Below, piece after piece: positions 23,568-33,985 of a stretch of DNA of 64,000 nt. Positions within the stretch are counted from its first letter, which is position 1, and each line of letters opens with the position of its first letter. The notes beneath the pieces were generated by a model. That model did not search any database, was not told the DNA's origin, and worked only from the letters and a program-made list of their open reading frames with translations. The position numbers and the translations under genes are program-made. The DNA is from Kingdonia uniflora (lineage: Eukaryota > Streptophyta > Magnoliopsida > Ranunculales > Circaeasteraceae): contig JACGCM010000658.1 in the NCBI GenBank assembly GCA_014058105.1, forward strand, positions 248,001 through 312,000. Direction: 5' to 3'.

Positions 23568-23839
23568 AATTGAAAGTGATAGTTTTCTATGATTCTTTAT
23601 TCTTTCGCGTTACATGGAAGTAAGTCATAGTCACAAATTTTGTTTGGTCACTCTATTTTATGCGGGATTGTCTTGGATTAGTTCTTTATATGTACAGTTT
23701 TTCTGAGAACTGGCATGACACATCGTTAATGGCAATTCATAATATTCTTCCAGTGATTATCATTAAGGTCCTAAAGGCAACATGCATAAAGTACCTTAAA
23801 TCTCAACAAAGATCAAACTAAGATTACAACTTGCATCAG
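23568..23839. other. SulA 3' flank
   Basis: Sequence after the SulA stop codon; probably 3' UTR. No clear polyadenylation signal could be assigned. Confidence 0.4.
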
Positions 23840-23847
23840 ACTTCATG

Positions 23848-24794
23848 GAGGAAAAGTTCGGTCCTAAGCGCTTAGGACCGAGAACCGTCCTAAGTGCCTC
23901 TCCATTAGACATGTGTCCCATTTAACTCACCTACTTAACCAAGGTTAACTAGAAGATTAATTAGTCATCAAGCAAGGAGAAAAACATTAGCTATGAATAT
24001 GTTCTTTCCTTTTTTTAATATTCTCATTATTATTTTGTAATTGGCATAAAAAAGAAGAAGAACACCTGGATTCTTGACCAATATTTTTCTATACATCTAA
24101 TTTAATATCGAAATTATCGTGTTTACATGTGGATACTTCCTTTTTGCGATAGATAGATGGTGGAACTCGAGATCTTATGGAGTTTTTTTTTTGTGGGAAC
24201 TACTTGCTACATTGATAAAAACGTGGGAATTGTCCCAATAAAAAAACTATATTAACTACATATTTGGTGATTGATATTCTTCCCATTAATTAAGGATTAA
24301 AATCTGAATAAAAGCCAATTAACACCCTAACTAACCTTGATTAAGAAGGTGAGTTATATGAGACATGTCAAATGGAGAGGCGTCGGTCCTAAGAGCATCT
24401 CCAACAGAAGAGTATGCTGTTCCGGTTTACCATACCGGTATTCCAGAATTGCATACTGTTTTGGTTCAACAACAAATTACATTTTTTTTTCTTGGGCGCT
24501 GAACTGTTAAGCGCCCAACACCAAAAAGCCAAATGATATGTATTTTTTCTTGGGCGCTGAACGGTTTAGCGCCTAGACAGTTATATTAAAAAAGTTGTTA
24601 TTCAGCACCTAGGTGGTATGCGCATACTCCTCGCTAAGTTCAGGTTTCGCATACTTTGGAGGGGTATATGGGTGAGTATGCTGAACACCATACCCCTGTT
24701 GTATGGGTTTTTTGCAAGAGTATGAGAAAACTTTAACAGCATACCACTCTGTTGTTGGTGATGCTCTAAATGCTTAGGACTAAACTTTTTCTCT
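23848..24794. mobile_element. Long-TIR MITE (947 bp including a nested insertion)
   Basis: The left end GAGGAAAAGTTCGGTCCTAAG and the reverse complement of the right end (AGAGAAAAAGTTTAGTCCTAAG) match, and the arms stay homologous for over 100 bp (CCTCTCCATT...GACATGTGTC against CCTCTCCATTTGACATGTC, then AACTCACC). The 8-bp flanks ACTTCATG at 23840-23847 and 24795-24802 are identical. An 8-bp duplication suggests hAT-related mobilisation, although long arms are also a Mutator feature. No coding capacity. The right arm is split by the MITE at 24393-24766. Confidence 0.85.
24393..24766. mobile_element. PIF/Harbinger MITE nested in the long-TIR MITE
   Basis: Ends GAGCATCTCCAACA and TGTTGGTGATGCTC are inverted repeats with one mismatch, flanked by TAA on both sides (24390-24392 and 24767-24769), the 3-bp duplication of PIF/Harbinger. 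The interior (GCGCTGAACNGTT...GCGCC, CATACTTTGGAGGGGTATA) matches the larger element at 38912-39936, so both are one family. Confidence 0.9.
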
Positions 24795-24802
24795 ACTTCA
24801 TG

Positions 24803-25285
24803 AGTGTAAAAATGCATAAAAAATCTATCATGTGTTGAGTATGACTTGAACCACATTGCAAAGCCCACTGTGTTGTCTATTAAATATCTTCATTTGTTAC
24901 CTTTAACTTATCTTCTTTTGTGGGGCTCTATGCCTATGTAAGACTCTAGAAAGAAAGATCGCATCATGTATATATAAATCACCCTACCGAATGCGCATAT
25001 ATAATTATAGATCGCATGTCGGGTAATATTTTTTGGATGACAAATGGGGGTATCATTGTATTTGATTTCTTCTTTAGTAGATTTAAATGTCACTAGACTC
25101 ACTACAATGTAAAGGTTTGATCCCATGAAATTTCCTAATCTCTTAGTGGCTATGGAGGGGATAAGGGGTCAGCTTTGCCCTAACATTTCCCCAGGCACAT
25201 GCAATTGTCAAGCATGCTAGCCATCTAGACAAGACTTTCCTTACCTGTACCCAAACTACAACTAGCATAAACCTACAACACACTC
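24803..25285. other. Intergenic, no gene seen
   Basis: AT-rich sequence between two MITEs with no supported coding region. Confidence 0.5.
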
Positions 25286-25288
25286 TTA

Positions 25289-25627
25289 GAGCATCTCAAA
25301 ACTCAAAATTTTTCCCCTTCCAGTAGTCTAAAAACTGGGTGTGAATTTGCTGAGTAAGCAGTGCCAGAGCCCAACCGGGTGTGGGGAGCTCACACACAAA
25401 CAGATGAGTTTGGCGGTGTTTAAAACACTGCACGGACTAAATTATATTGCGTTTTTTAATATTTATTTATTGGTGAGAGGAGATGAATGATTTTGGTGGA
25501 CGGAGAAGTCGGCCGCGAACTAAAAAAATATTTTCTTTAAATAAAGGCCTGCCTCATCAGCACCAACTACCGGAAGATTTTTGGGTCTGACCTGTGGGCC
25601 AAGTACATCCAACTGCTGGAGATGCTC
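25289..25627. mobile_element. PIF/Harbinger MITE (339 bp)
   Basis: GAGCATCTC at the left end is the exact inverse of GAGATGCTC at the right end. Flanks are TTA on both sides (25286-25288, 25628-25630). The interior differs from the MITE at 24393-24766, so it is another family with the same termini. Confidence 0.85.
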
Positions 25628-25630
25628 TTA

Positions 25631-27047
25631 TCAGATACCTCAAGGAGAAAAAGAAAAAAATATTGTCAAATTTTGTTCTCTCAATAAGATGAATACTTGC
25701 TTTAATATATATATTTGGTAACCATAGCCAAATCCTTGTTTAAAAGAAGATACAATATTCCTTTTCACGAAGAATGAAGTGAAAGGCAAAGCAATGAGCC
25801 GCATGTTTCCAAATCCAAACATCGGATACCCTTCTGAGTTTGAAAATTACAATAGGTAGACAAAAATAGTACATTTTGTGATAGTAAATGCATTATCCCT
25901 ATCATGAATTGTTGTACAAAGAATTTCTTTGCATATCCCTATCTAGATATCAATGTATCGCAATGCATTATGAGTCGTAAACCATCATGTACATTGATAA
26001 AAATCGCTACAAAAAATCTGAGAGAAGTGAACGACCTATATAATGATATGGCCAGTCTGGTTGGAGACACATATTAGGGTTCAAGGCATTGAAGGGATAC
26101 CCATTGAATGTGTGTGAGTAGTAGTAATTATGATCATAGTAAGAGCATTAAAACTGAAGGATTCCCAACTGAATCAAATAAATTTTGATGTCTGTTACAC
26201 TTGTTTATCACATCCCTCCATAGTTGTGATTCTTAATTGGGGGTGTCCCAATAAGTCTGTGTTTGTTAGTGGGTCCCTACTATTTTGAAAGCCATTAAAT
26301 TCTTGAAATTCAAATGTGTGTGTGATGTTGATGTTTGATCCTCCAATGTTTATAAAAAGTGAGGTTTGATTATTTATTGTCACGAGAAAGTGCAAAAAGA
26401 GAGAAAGAAATGAGGAAAGTAGTCTTGTTTGTATTAAAGTTGTTATTTGTGGGAAGAGCTCACAAGATTTTATGATTTAAACACCATTTGTATTTTGAGA
26501 CAAAATCACTCTTTTGGCCCCCACTTCAATCTCTAATCTTGGACCACAAAATCCTAAATTTGAGTATTGTTGTTGTTCCTTTGCTCCTTGAATAACCATT
26601 TCTAAACTGTATCCGAATTTAAGGTAGTCACACCAAAATGACTTTTGATTTTTCTCCTCAGATCATATTCAAATTAGACAGCCTTCCCTCCCTGGATTTA
26701 TTGCCATTTCCCCTCTCCTATTTCTTCTTCACTACCAGAATACTAGTTTATCCTCCGAATGGGCAATTTAAGACCTTGTATGTTGGGAAGGTCAAGGGCA
26801 AATGCATCAATCTCAGGGTCTCCAAACACCATTAAAATAACTCCCCCCACATCAGAGACCCCACTAACACATTTCAAAGCTTTTTTCTAAAACAGATAAA
26901 CAGAGAAGAACCCAACATATGGCAAAGCATAACTTGTCAACACTACAACACAACAGTCACTGCAAGCACTAAACGCTCCTACAAACCTCCAAAACATCTT
27001 CAACAAATAAATCTCTCTCTCTCAACACCAAACCATCTCCATTGGAG
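25631..27047 (+). promoter_or_regulatory. Upstream region and 5' leader of the receptor kinase
   Basis: 1.4 kb with no other gene. The last 50 bases before the start are rich in CT (ATCTCTCTCTCTCAACACC), a common plant 5' UTR feature. The exact transcription start cannot be set from the sequence. Confidence 0.45.
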
Positions 27048-30000
27048 ATGAAGATGAAACCAACTCTTCTTCTTCTTCTCCTCCTCTCTCTCTCCACAAT
27101 TTTTGCTCAAATCAACCAAACCCAACTTGAAATCAAAGCCCTCACATCATTCAAACTCAACCTACACGATCCCCTAGGAGCATTCAACGAATGGGATTCA
27201 ACAACACCTTCAGCTCCCTGTGACTGGCGAGGTGTTCTCTGTTACAACAACAGAGTCACTGAACTCCGTCTCCCTCGTCTCCAACTCGCGGGTCAACTCA
27301 CTCCTCAACTCGCTAACTTACGCGAGCTTCGTAAGCTTAGCCTACGCTCCAACTCCTTAAACGGCACTATCCCTTCTTCTCTCTCCAAATGTACTCGTCT
27401 CCGTGCAATCTTTTTCCAGTACAACTTGTTCTCCGGAGAATTTCCGCCGGAGATAGGCAACTTGACGGCTCTCCAAGTGTTGAATGTGGCTCAGAATGGG
27501 TTCTCTGGGGGGATCTCCGGGAGTAGTCTTCCGGTGAAACTCCGGTATCTTGATCTTTCATCGAATGGGTTTTCGGGAGAGGTTCCGCGGAACTTTTCTG
27601 CGTTATTGGAGCTAAAGTTTTTGAATTTGGCGTTTAATGAGTTTAGCGGAGGGGTTCCGCCTAGCTTTGGGGAGCTTCAGAAGCTCGAATATCTTTGGTT
27701 GGATTGGAATCGATTGGAGGGAACATTGCCTTCGGCGCTTGCAAATTGTTCTTCATTGATGCATTTTAGTGTTCAGGGTAATGGGTTTCGAGGTGTGATT
27801 CCCTCGGCGATAGGAGAGCTTCCGAGGCTTGAAGTATTGACATTGTCGCGGAATAGCTTATCGGGCTCGATCCCGTCTTCGCTGTTTAGTAATGGTTCAA
27901 TGTTTAGTCCTCCATCGTTGAGGATTGTTCAGTTGGGGTTTAATAAGTTTACCGACATTGTTTTGCCCGTGGGAGGCGCCAAAGATTCGTTCTTTAGTGT
28001 TTTGCAAGTGTTGGATCTTCAGTCTAATAGGATTCATGGTGGGTTTCCGTCGTGGTTGACGAATGTGACTACATTGTCTGTGTTGGATCTTTCGGAGAAT
28101 TCGTTCTCTGGGACGGTTCCGATAGAGATCGGGAATCTTGCACGGTTAGAGGAGTTGAGAATGGCGAACAATTCGTTGAGTGGAGAAGTACCGGGTATAA
28201 TTCAGAGGTTATCGTCGTTGTGGATTCTTGATCTTGAAGGGAACATGTTCTCCGGGGAGATTCCTGGGTTCTTCAGAAGGTTAACGGGATTGAAGACGTT
28301 ATCGCTTGGCGAAAACCAGTTCTCGGGTTCGATTCCAGCGAGTTTGGGAACACTCTCTGAGCTCCAAACACTGAATCTGAGAGAAAACAACTTAACTGGG
28401 GTTGTGCCTCAAGAGCTACTCCAGTTGAGAAATCTCACTGTTTTGAACCTGGGTGGTAACAAGTTTACCGGGAAGATTCCTTCGAATATCGGCGACTTAC
28501 GGGGTCTGGGTGTTTTGAATTTGAGTAACAGTGGGTTTTCGGGGAGTATTCCGAGCAGCATTGGGAACTTATTGCATCTCTCGTCCTTGGATTTGAGCCA
28601 TCAAAGTCTCTCTGGTGAGGTACCAATTGAACTCTCAGGTTTGCCTAACTTACAAATTATTTCTCTAGAGGAAAACAAGTTATCTGGAGATGTCCCTGAA
28701 GGTTTCAGTAGTTTATCGGGTTTACGGTTTCTCAATTTATCGGCAAATAACTTCACTGGTGACATTCCAGCGACTTACGGGTACCTTCGGTCATTAATTG
28801 TTCTTTCGCTATCTCGCAATCACATTTCGGGTATCATTGAACCTGAACTTGGCAATTGTTCGAATCTTGAAGTCCTTCAGCTTAGCTCAAATCGCTTAAC
28901 TGGTGAAATACCCTATGATCTTTCTCGCCTTTCTCATTTGAAGGTGTTAGACTTGAGTGAGAACAATCTTTCAGGAAATATTACAGACTCTCTGTCGAAG
29001 CTATCAAACCTTACGTTCCTTAATCTCTCTGTGAACAATTTGAGTGGGGAGATTCCGGGGAATCTAATCGGCATTGTGGGCTTAACATACTTGAATGTGT
29101 CAAGAAACAATCTGGAGGGTGAAATCCCGAAATCGTTGGGTTTGCGGTTTAAAGACCAGTCGGTGTTTGCTATGAACCCAGGTCTCTGCGGGGATCCTTT
29201 GGTTACCCAATGTGCGAGTGAATCCAAGGCTAAAAAGAAGAAGAAGATAAAGAAGCTGATATTGTTGATAGCTGTTGCATTGGGTGGAGCTCTCTTAGTC
29301 TCCTTGTGTTGTTGCTGTTACATTTACAGTCTGTTGAGATGGCGCAAACAGTTACGGGAAGCCGGAGCGGGGGAGAAGAAACGGACAAGTCCAAATCGTA
29401 CTAGCTCAAGCGTCGAAGGTGAAAACGGTGGACCAAAGCTTGTTATGTTCAATAATAAGTTTACATACGCGGAAACCCTAGAGGCAACGCGGCAATTCGA
29501 CGAGGAGAATGTGCTTAGCAGGGGGAGATATGGTCTTCTCTTCAAAGCTTGTTTCAACGATGGAACAGTTTTGGCGATCCGTCGGCTCCCTGATGGTACA
29601 CTCGAGCAGGGGAATTTCCGCAAAGAAGCGGAGTTGCTTGGTAAAATTAAACACCGGAATCTAACTGTTCTCCGCGGGTATTTCCCGGGTCCTCCCAATG
29701 GCCGACTCCTTGTTTACGATTACATGCCTAATGGAAACCTAGCTACTCTCCTCCAAGAAGCGTCACACCAAGACGGTCACGTCCTAAACTGGCCAATGCG
29801 CCATCTCATTGCACTCGGGGTCGGCCGCGGGCTAGCGTTCCTACACAATGCTTCAATAATCCACGGGGACATCAAGCCGCAAAATGTGTTATTCGATGCA
29901 GACTTCGAAGCTCATTTATCAGACTTTGGGCTGGAACGCCTAACAACCGCAACCTCAACTACCACCCCAATCGAAGCAGCTTCGACTTCTGCTATCCCAG

Positions 30001-30398
30001 TAGGAACAATAGGGTACGTCTCACCAGAAGCAACATTAACAGGCCAAGTCACAAAGGAATCTGATGTTTACAGCTTTGGAATCGTGTTTTTGGAATTACT
30101 AACCGGTCGAAGGCCGGTAATGTTCACCGAAGACGAAGACATAGTGAAGTGGGTTAAGCGGCAATTACAACGCGGTCAGATATCGGAGTTACTGGAACCG
30201 GGTCTGCTTGAACTCGACCCTGAATCATCGGAATGGGAAGAGTTCTTGCTAGGAGTAAAGGTTGGGCTGTTATGCACAGCCCCAGACCCTATCGATCGAC
30301 CTGCAATGGCGGACATCGTCTTCATGTTGGAGGGATGCCGCGCTGGACCCGACATTCCTTCTTCCGTTGATCCCACCTCCCATCCTTCCCCGGCATAA
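27048..30398 (+). CDS. LRR receptor-like serine/threonine kinase, At4g36180/MUSTACHES type
   Basis: Plasma-membrane receptor kinase of 1116 residues, uninterrupted. The start is ATG 27048; the frame is open slightly further upstream only through a TTG. Order: signal peptide (about 1-20, LLLLLLLSLSTIFA), LRRNT with CDWRGVLC, roughly 25 leucine-rich repeats (70-690), a Cys pair (GLCGDPLVTQC), a single membrane span (735-762, SLCCCCYIY) after a lysine stretch, then a kinase domain (about 816-1090). The kinase is atypical: the glycine loop is SRGRYG, the VAIK lysine is Arg (LAIRRL, residue 845) and HRD is HGD (939-941), while DFG (959-961) and the SPEATLTG activation segment remain. These changes are shared by the Arabidopsis homologue as I recall it, so they look ancestral rather than decay. 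The Arabidopsis MUS/MUL relatives act in cell-wall and stomatal or root patterning; the role here is inferred. Confidence 0.96.
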   Translation: MKMKPTLLLLLLLSLSTIFAQINQTQLEIKALTSFKLNLHDPLGAFNEWDSTTPSAPCDWRGVLCYNNRVTELRLPRLQLAGQLTPQLANLRELRKLSLRSNSLNGTIPSSLSKCTRLRAIFFQYNLFSGEFPPEIGNLTALQVLNVAQNGFSGGISGSSLPVKLRYLDLSSNGFSGEVPRNFSALLELKFLNLAFNEFSGGVPPSFGELQKLEYLWLDWNRLEGTLPSALANCSSLMHFSVQGNGFRGVIPSAIGELPRLEVLTLSRNSLSGSIPSSLFSNGSMFSPPSLRIVQLGFNKFTDIVLPVGGAKDSFFSVLQVLDLQSNRIHGGFPSWLTNVTTLSVLDLSENSFSGTVPIEIGNLARLEELRMANNSLSGEVPGIIQRLSSLWILDLEGNMFSGEIPGFFRRLTGLKTLSLGENQFSGSIPASLGTLSELQTLNLRENNLTGVVPQELLQLRNLTVLNLGGNKFTGKIPSNIGDLRGLGVLNLSNSGFSGSIPSSIGNLLHLSSLDLSHQSLSGEVPIELSGLPNLQIISLEENKLSGDVPEGFSSLSGLRFLNLSANNFTGDIPATYGYLRSLIVLSLSRNHISGIIEPELGNCSNLEVLQLSSNRLTGEIPYDLSRLSHLKVLDLSENNLSGNITDSLSKLSNLTFLNLSVNNLSGEIPGNLIGIVGLTYLNVSRNNLEGEIPKSLGLRFKDQSVFAMNPGLCGDPLVTQCASESKAKKKKKIKKLILLIAVALGGALLVSLCCCCYIYSLLRWRKQLREAGAGEKKRTSPNRTSSSVEGENGGPKLVMFNNKFTYAETLEATRQFDEENVLSRGRYGLLFKACFNDGTVLAIRRLPDGTLEQGNFRKEAELLGKIKHRNLTVLRGYFPGPPNGRLLVYDYMPNGNLATLLQEASHQDGHVLNWPMRHLIALGVGRGLAFLHNASIIHGDIKPQNVLFDADFEAHLSDFGLERLTTATSTTTPIEAASTSAIPVGTIGYVSPEATLTGQVTKESDVYSFGIVFLELLTGRRPVMFTEDEDIVKWVKRQLQRGQISELLEPGLLELDPESSEWEEFLLGVKVGLLCTAPDPIDRPAMADIVFMLEGCRAGPDIPSSVDPTSHPSPA

Positions 30399-30640
30399 TA
30401 ATAAGCAAGCAAGCAAGCATTCCGATTCAATTTCTGTCATTCTAATTTTTCTTAATTAACTGAAAGTAGGAGTCTAAGCATGTTTTAGTTATTTGTTGTC
30501 TAGTGAGTTGGTGGGGTGAAGCTCAGTCAAAGCAGGCCAAGCTCCTTAATTAATAAAGCAATATCAAATTGGTGGGACCCACAATGATTTCCCCGCTTAA
30601 ACAAAATCATACTTTATTCACAGTAGCCGTTAATGCAAAG
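30399..30640 (+). other. 3' flank of receptor kinase
   Basis: Begins with TAATAATAAGCAAGCAAGC, a short AAGC repeat. A possible AATAAA-like signal is TTAATAAAGC near 30551. No gene. Confidence 0.45.
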
Positions 30641-30670
30641 GGCAACAGTACTTTTGTGTTGCTGTAAAAT

Positions 30671-30844
30671 CCACGTGGACACGTGGCAGTTGTTAGGTAT
30701 CACTGATTTTGCATGGGGAATTGTGTTATTACTGTTTACTCCATTATTTGTTTTAATGTTGTTGGATGTATCCCCTACACACCAACTACAAACTACAGTC
30801 TCTATTAACCACACATACGTGACGTGGCATTTTAATTCACGTGG
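30671..30844 (+). promoter_or_regulatory. G-box/ABRE cluster
   Basis: CCACGTGG (30671-30678) is followed at once by ACACGTGGCAG; further ACGT cores occur in ATACGTGACGTGGC (about 30815-30828) and TCACGTGG (30837-30844). Such clustered G-boxes bind bZIP/bHLH factors in plants. The cluster lies 750-930 bp upstream of the plant-mobile-domain gene and about 270 bp after the kinase gene; which gene, if any, it serves is unknown. Confidence 0.5.
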
Positions 30845-31254
30845 ACAAATTTGTAAAAAAATAAACTCTTCTCACAATTACTCACTCGCAACTCACTCTC
30901 ACTAATAGATTCTCTCTCTTTCTATTGATCAACTCTCACTCACTTCAACAACTCGCCCACATTGACTCTCTCCCTCAATCACTATCTCTCTCTCACTTAC
31001 TATTTATCTGTCAGTGATCAATTCTAAACCTCATACACTGGATTTGGGAGTTGTAAATTGGAGGACTGTCATCATACACCTCCCTCATTGACCAAACCGT
31101 AATCGAATGCATTCCCTTCAAAGAATCCTTATTCCCATCACCTTGTCTTCTTATTTTTTGTTTAAAATTTCTCACACAATTCGTTAAGCCTTTTTTTGTT
31201 TGTTTATTTTACCAAATTTTCGAGGAATTTTCCCAAATTTTAGGATTTAAACAG

Positions 31255-31545
31255 AACATCGACAAATTACCCACTCTAGCTTGGGTGAAACGTTTGAGAA
31301 ATTGTCGATGTGTGATTAATCGACAATAATTGCTATTATTTTGAGGAAAAAAAATGGTTGATTCTGTTAAACTTGACGAAATATTGTTGAAAATTTTATA
31401 ATTCGACAATTTTTATTGTCGATTATCATAAGATCGACAATTTCTTGGAAATATTTGTCGATTTTATCTTGTATCGACAATATTGTAATGATAATTGTCG
31501 ATTTTTAGAGTGGTCGACAATTTGTTAGCTTCGACAATTTCAGTG
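31255..31545. repeat. Array of alternating TCGACAATT / AATTGTCGA motifs (array 1)
   Basis: At least seven TCGACAA and four TTGTCGA copies alternate at about 20-30 bp spacing just upstream of the plant-mobile-domain gene. Spacers are AT-rich and variable. A second array is at 33215-33490. Confidence 0.85.
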
Positions 31546-31598
31546 CTTATACTGATTCAATGCCTTTGTCAGTGCCTAATTTGAGATTCTTAAGCAAG

Positions 31599-33985
31599 AT
31601 GGCACCAAAGTAGAAAGTCCCAGCGAAGATACACCCAACAACCTCGTATCGAAAGAGGCTAATTGAAGAGCGAGAAGATCTCTCGCATCCAAATTTTAAT
31701 CAACTTCCTCGCGTGCTTGCCAAAAGGAGTAAAACTGAATCTAGTAGGGCAAAAGAAAGTGGGAGTGTCCCTCAGGTGGCAGTGACTCCTGAAGAAGTTC
31801 AGGATGTTGAAATCCCTTTTACAAGTGGGGATGATTCCCAAACAATTGTTTATAGTACAGATTTTGTCTATCATAATGCAGCAGCTCCTGCGAGCGATAC
31901 TCCGCAATATGAACATTTCCTAAACCCTATAGTTGAAGAACAAGAACATGGTACGAGAACCACTGACGAAGAAGGTATCCAGGATGACAACAACAATGAC
32001 TCAAGTGAGTTAGAAGCGGACGAATATGGCCCCAGGGACACCTATATGTTGACGAGCTTCCAGACACACAGAGCGAAAACTCTAGCTTTTGGACAGGTAC
32101 TGTTTCAGTAGCCAATTATTTTAGTCTTGATCCCAATTCCAGCAATGTTCCCTTCTTTTATTTAGACAATGATTCTCTTGATTATATTGTATTTACAGGA
32201 CCCCGGCTGTCTACGGGTGTTTCACCACAGTCCTACTTGGGACATTGGTAGGGAGGTTGAGAAGGTCTAAAGATCGATGAATCTGCAAGGGCTTGGCAGA
32301 ATTGGAGCTATTTCATGCACACACTACAACACAACATTGATTACAGCTTTCACCGAGCATTGGCGTCCAGAGACCAACAATTTTTATTTCAAATGGGGCG
32401 AGATTACTATCACGTTGGAAGATGTGTGGAGATTAATTGGGTTGAGAGTTGGCGGTGATATGACAATTGTTCAGGGGAATTGGGGAGCAACTAATGTCAA
32501 ACAAGTTCTTAGAGACTATTTTTTCCAAAGCGATCAAGTTTACTTTGATCTTAAGGCTGGAGGTGCGGGGATATCTCTTTCACTGGTGAAGATGGTCGAT
32601 TTCTTTGCCTACAAGGTTGGAAGAAATGCGCACGATCCCGACGCAGCAGAGACATCTTCTTCCTCTGAACCCCCGAAATTGTCTTCTCGAGCAGTTGCCA
32701 AAGCATACATGTTGTATGTTTTAGAATTTTTTCTTTTCCCTACCAAGAAAGGAACTGATGTGTTGCCAAAGAATCTTAATTTCTTTGAGACCAAGAACTC
32801 AGAGATTACATGGTCATAGGGAGCTGCGACCTTGGCACACCTGTATTACAGCTTAGGCGCTTATTTAAGAGTGAGTGCTAAAGCTCTTGCATGCTGTACT
32901 ACATTGCTAGAGGTGAGTGTATGCATATATTTCTTGGTTTCGTTGATGGTCTGTTGCTTTCTTTACGTTGTAATTGAAGGTTTTTTAATTTTTACAGTTC
33001 TGGATATTCGAGTACTTCCCGAAGCTCCATGGAATCCCAAAACATAATGATTCCCGTGCTCCTGAGTACTGTACGAGGTGGTCTTGGAGTAGAACGACAA
33101 ACGATAGATCTGGTGAAAAAGCTTTAAATATATTTAGAGAAGCGTTGGACAATTATAAGCTTGAGGATGTAAGTTCCCTTTAATTTTCCGTTATAGTATT
33201 AATTTCCTAGTCATTTATAGTTGGAAATTGTCGAAAATTTATAGTTCAAAATTGTCGAAGATTTGGAATGTTCGACAATTTCATAGTAATAAATTGTCGA
33301 ACATTCCAAATATTCGACAATTTCATATTCATTAATTGTCGATTAGATGATTTGTCGACAATTTCATGTAATTTATTGTCGAGTATTTGGAAGATCGACA
33401 ATTTGGCAATCATTTATTTTCGATTATATAGATAATCGACAATTTACATTATAAATAATTGTCGATCCTCCTTAAGTCGACAATAATGTTATCTTACTAA
33501 GTGAAAATTTGTATAAATTTATTTGTCTTTTCTTTCGTGTTCTAGGTCGTCTGGGACCCGTACTTGGAGAAGAGAGCAGACAGACATGTATTCAAAAAAG
33601 TTGTTAGTTTCACCAATTTTATTTGTAGTCCTGAACACATCGAGGCGTACTATCCTGATAGAGTACAACGCCAGTTCAATCGAAGGCAATATGTACATAG
33701 GAATCTCATTTGTCTCGATAATACCGGTTTGCGTTTTGCTATTAAACCATGCGCATACAAACCAAATTATGATTGGGCGGATCTATTCTCTGGAGGGAAA
33801 TGGAGGGACTCTTTAATTACAACGAGGGGGAGAAAGTACATGATGGAATCCCTGCCTGTGTTGAAGGATACTTTGAAAGGTTCAAAAGAGTTTCATTCAC
33901 CAAATTTGCCCTACTGCTGTTAATCTTGATGATGGGAGGATATTGGGCGATGGTGGTGGTCTTTCACAACGTGAAGATGTGAGTA
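31599..33985 (+). pseudogene. Plant mobile domain (PMD/MAIN-like) gene with in-frame stops
   Basis: Exons by splice sites and phase: 31599-32096, 32199-32912, 32998-33168, 33546 to about 33985. The N-terminal part is charged (RKRLIEERED, then acidic). The PMD follows: FTEHWRPETNNFYFKWGEITITLEDVWRL near 32350-32440, AVAKAYMLYVLEFFLFP near 32695-32745, AATLAHLYYSLGAYLR near 32826-32870, FWIFEYFPKLHGIP at 33000, and KPCAYKPNYDWADLFSGGKW near 33745-33800. PMD proteins derive from, or travel with, Mutator-type transposons; domesticated ones (MAIL1/MAIN) act in silencing and development. Lesions: TAG at codon 5, TAA at about 32268, TAG at about 32817 and a frameshift near 33900. It is probably a decayed transposon-derived gene. 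Confidence 0.8.
33215..33490. repeat. Array of TCGACAATT / AATTGTCGA motifs (array 2), in a PMD-gene intron
   Basis: About fourteen copies of the 9-bp motif in both orientations, at roughly 18-25 bp spacing, inside the intron between 33168 and 33546. Same motif as array 1 at 31255-31545. Confidence 0.85.

Noticed and set aside
27042..27047. A start two codons upstream for the receptor kinase
   Set aside because: The codon at 27042 is TTG. The first ATG in frame is 27048 and directly begins a good signal peptide.
28934..29698. Minus-strand open frames inside the receptor kinase gene
   Set aside because: They are antisense shadows of a clearly coding plus-strand frame.
31250..33490. CRISPR-like interpretation of the TCGACAATT arrays
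   Set aside because: Repeats are 9 bp, in alternating orientation, with irregular spacers, in a plant genome; this is not a CRISPR array.
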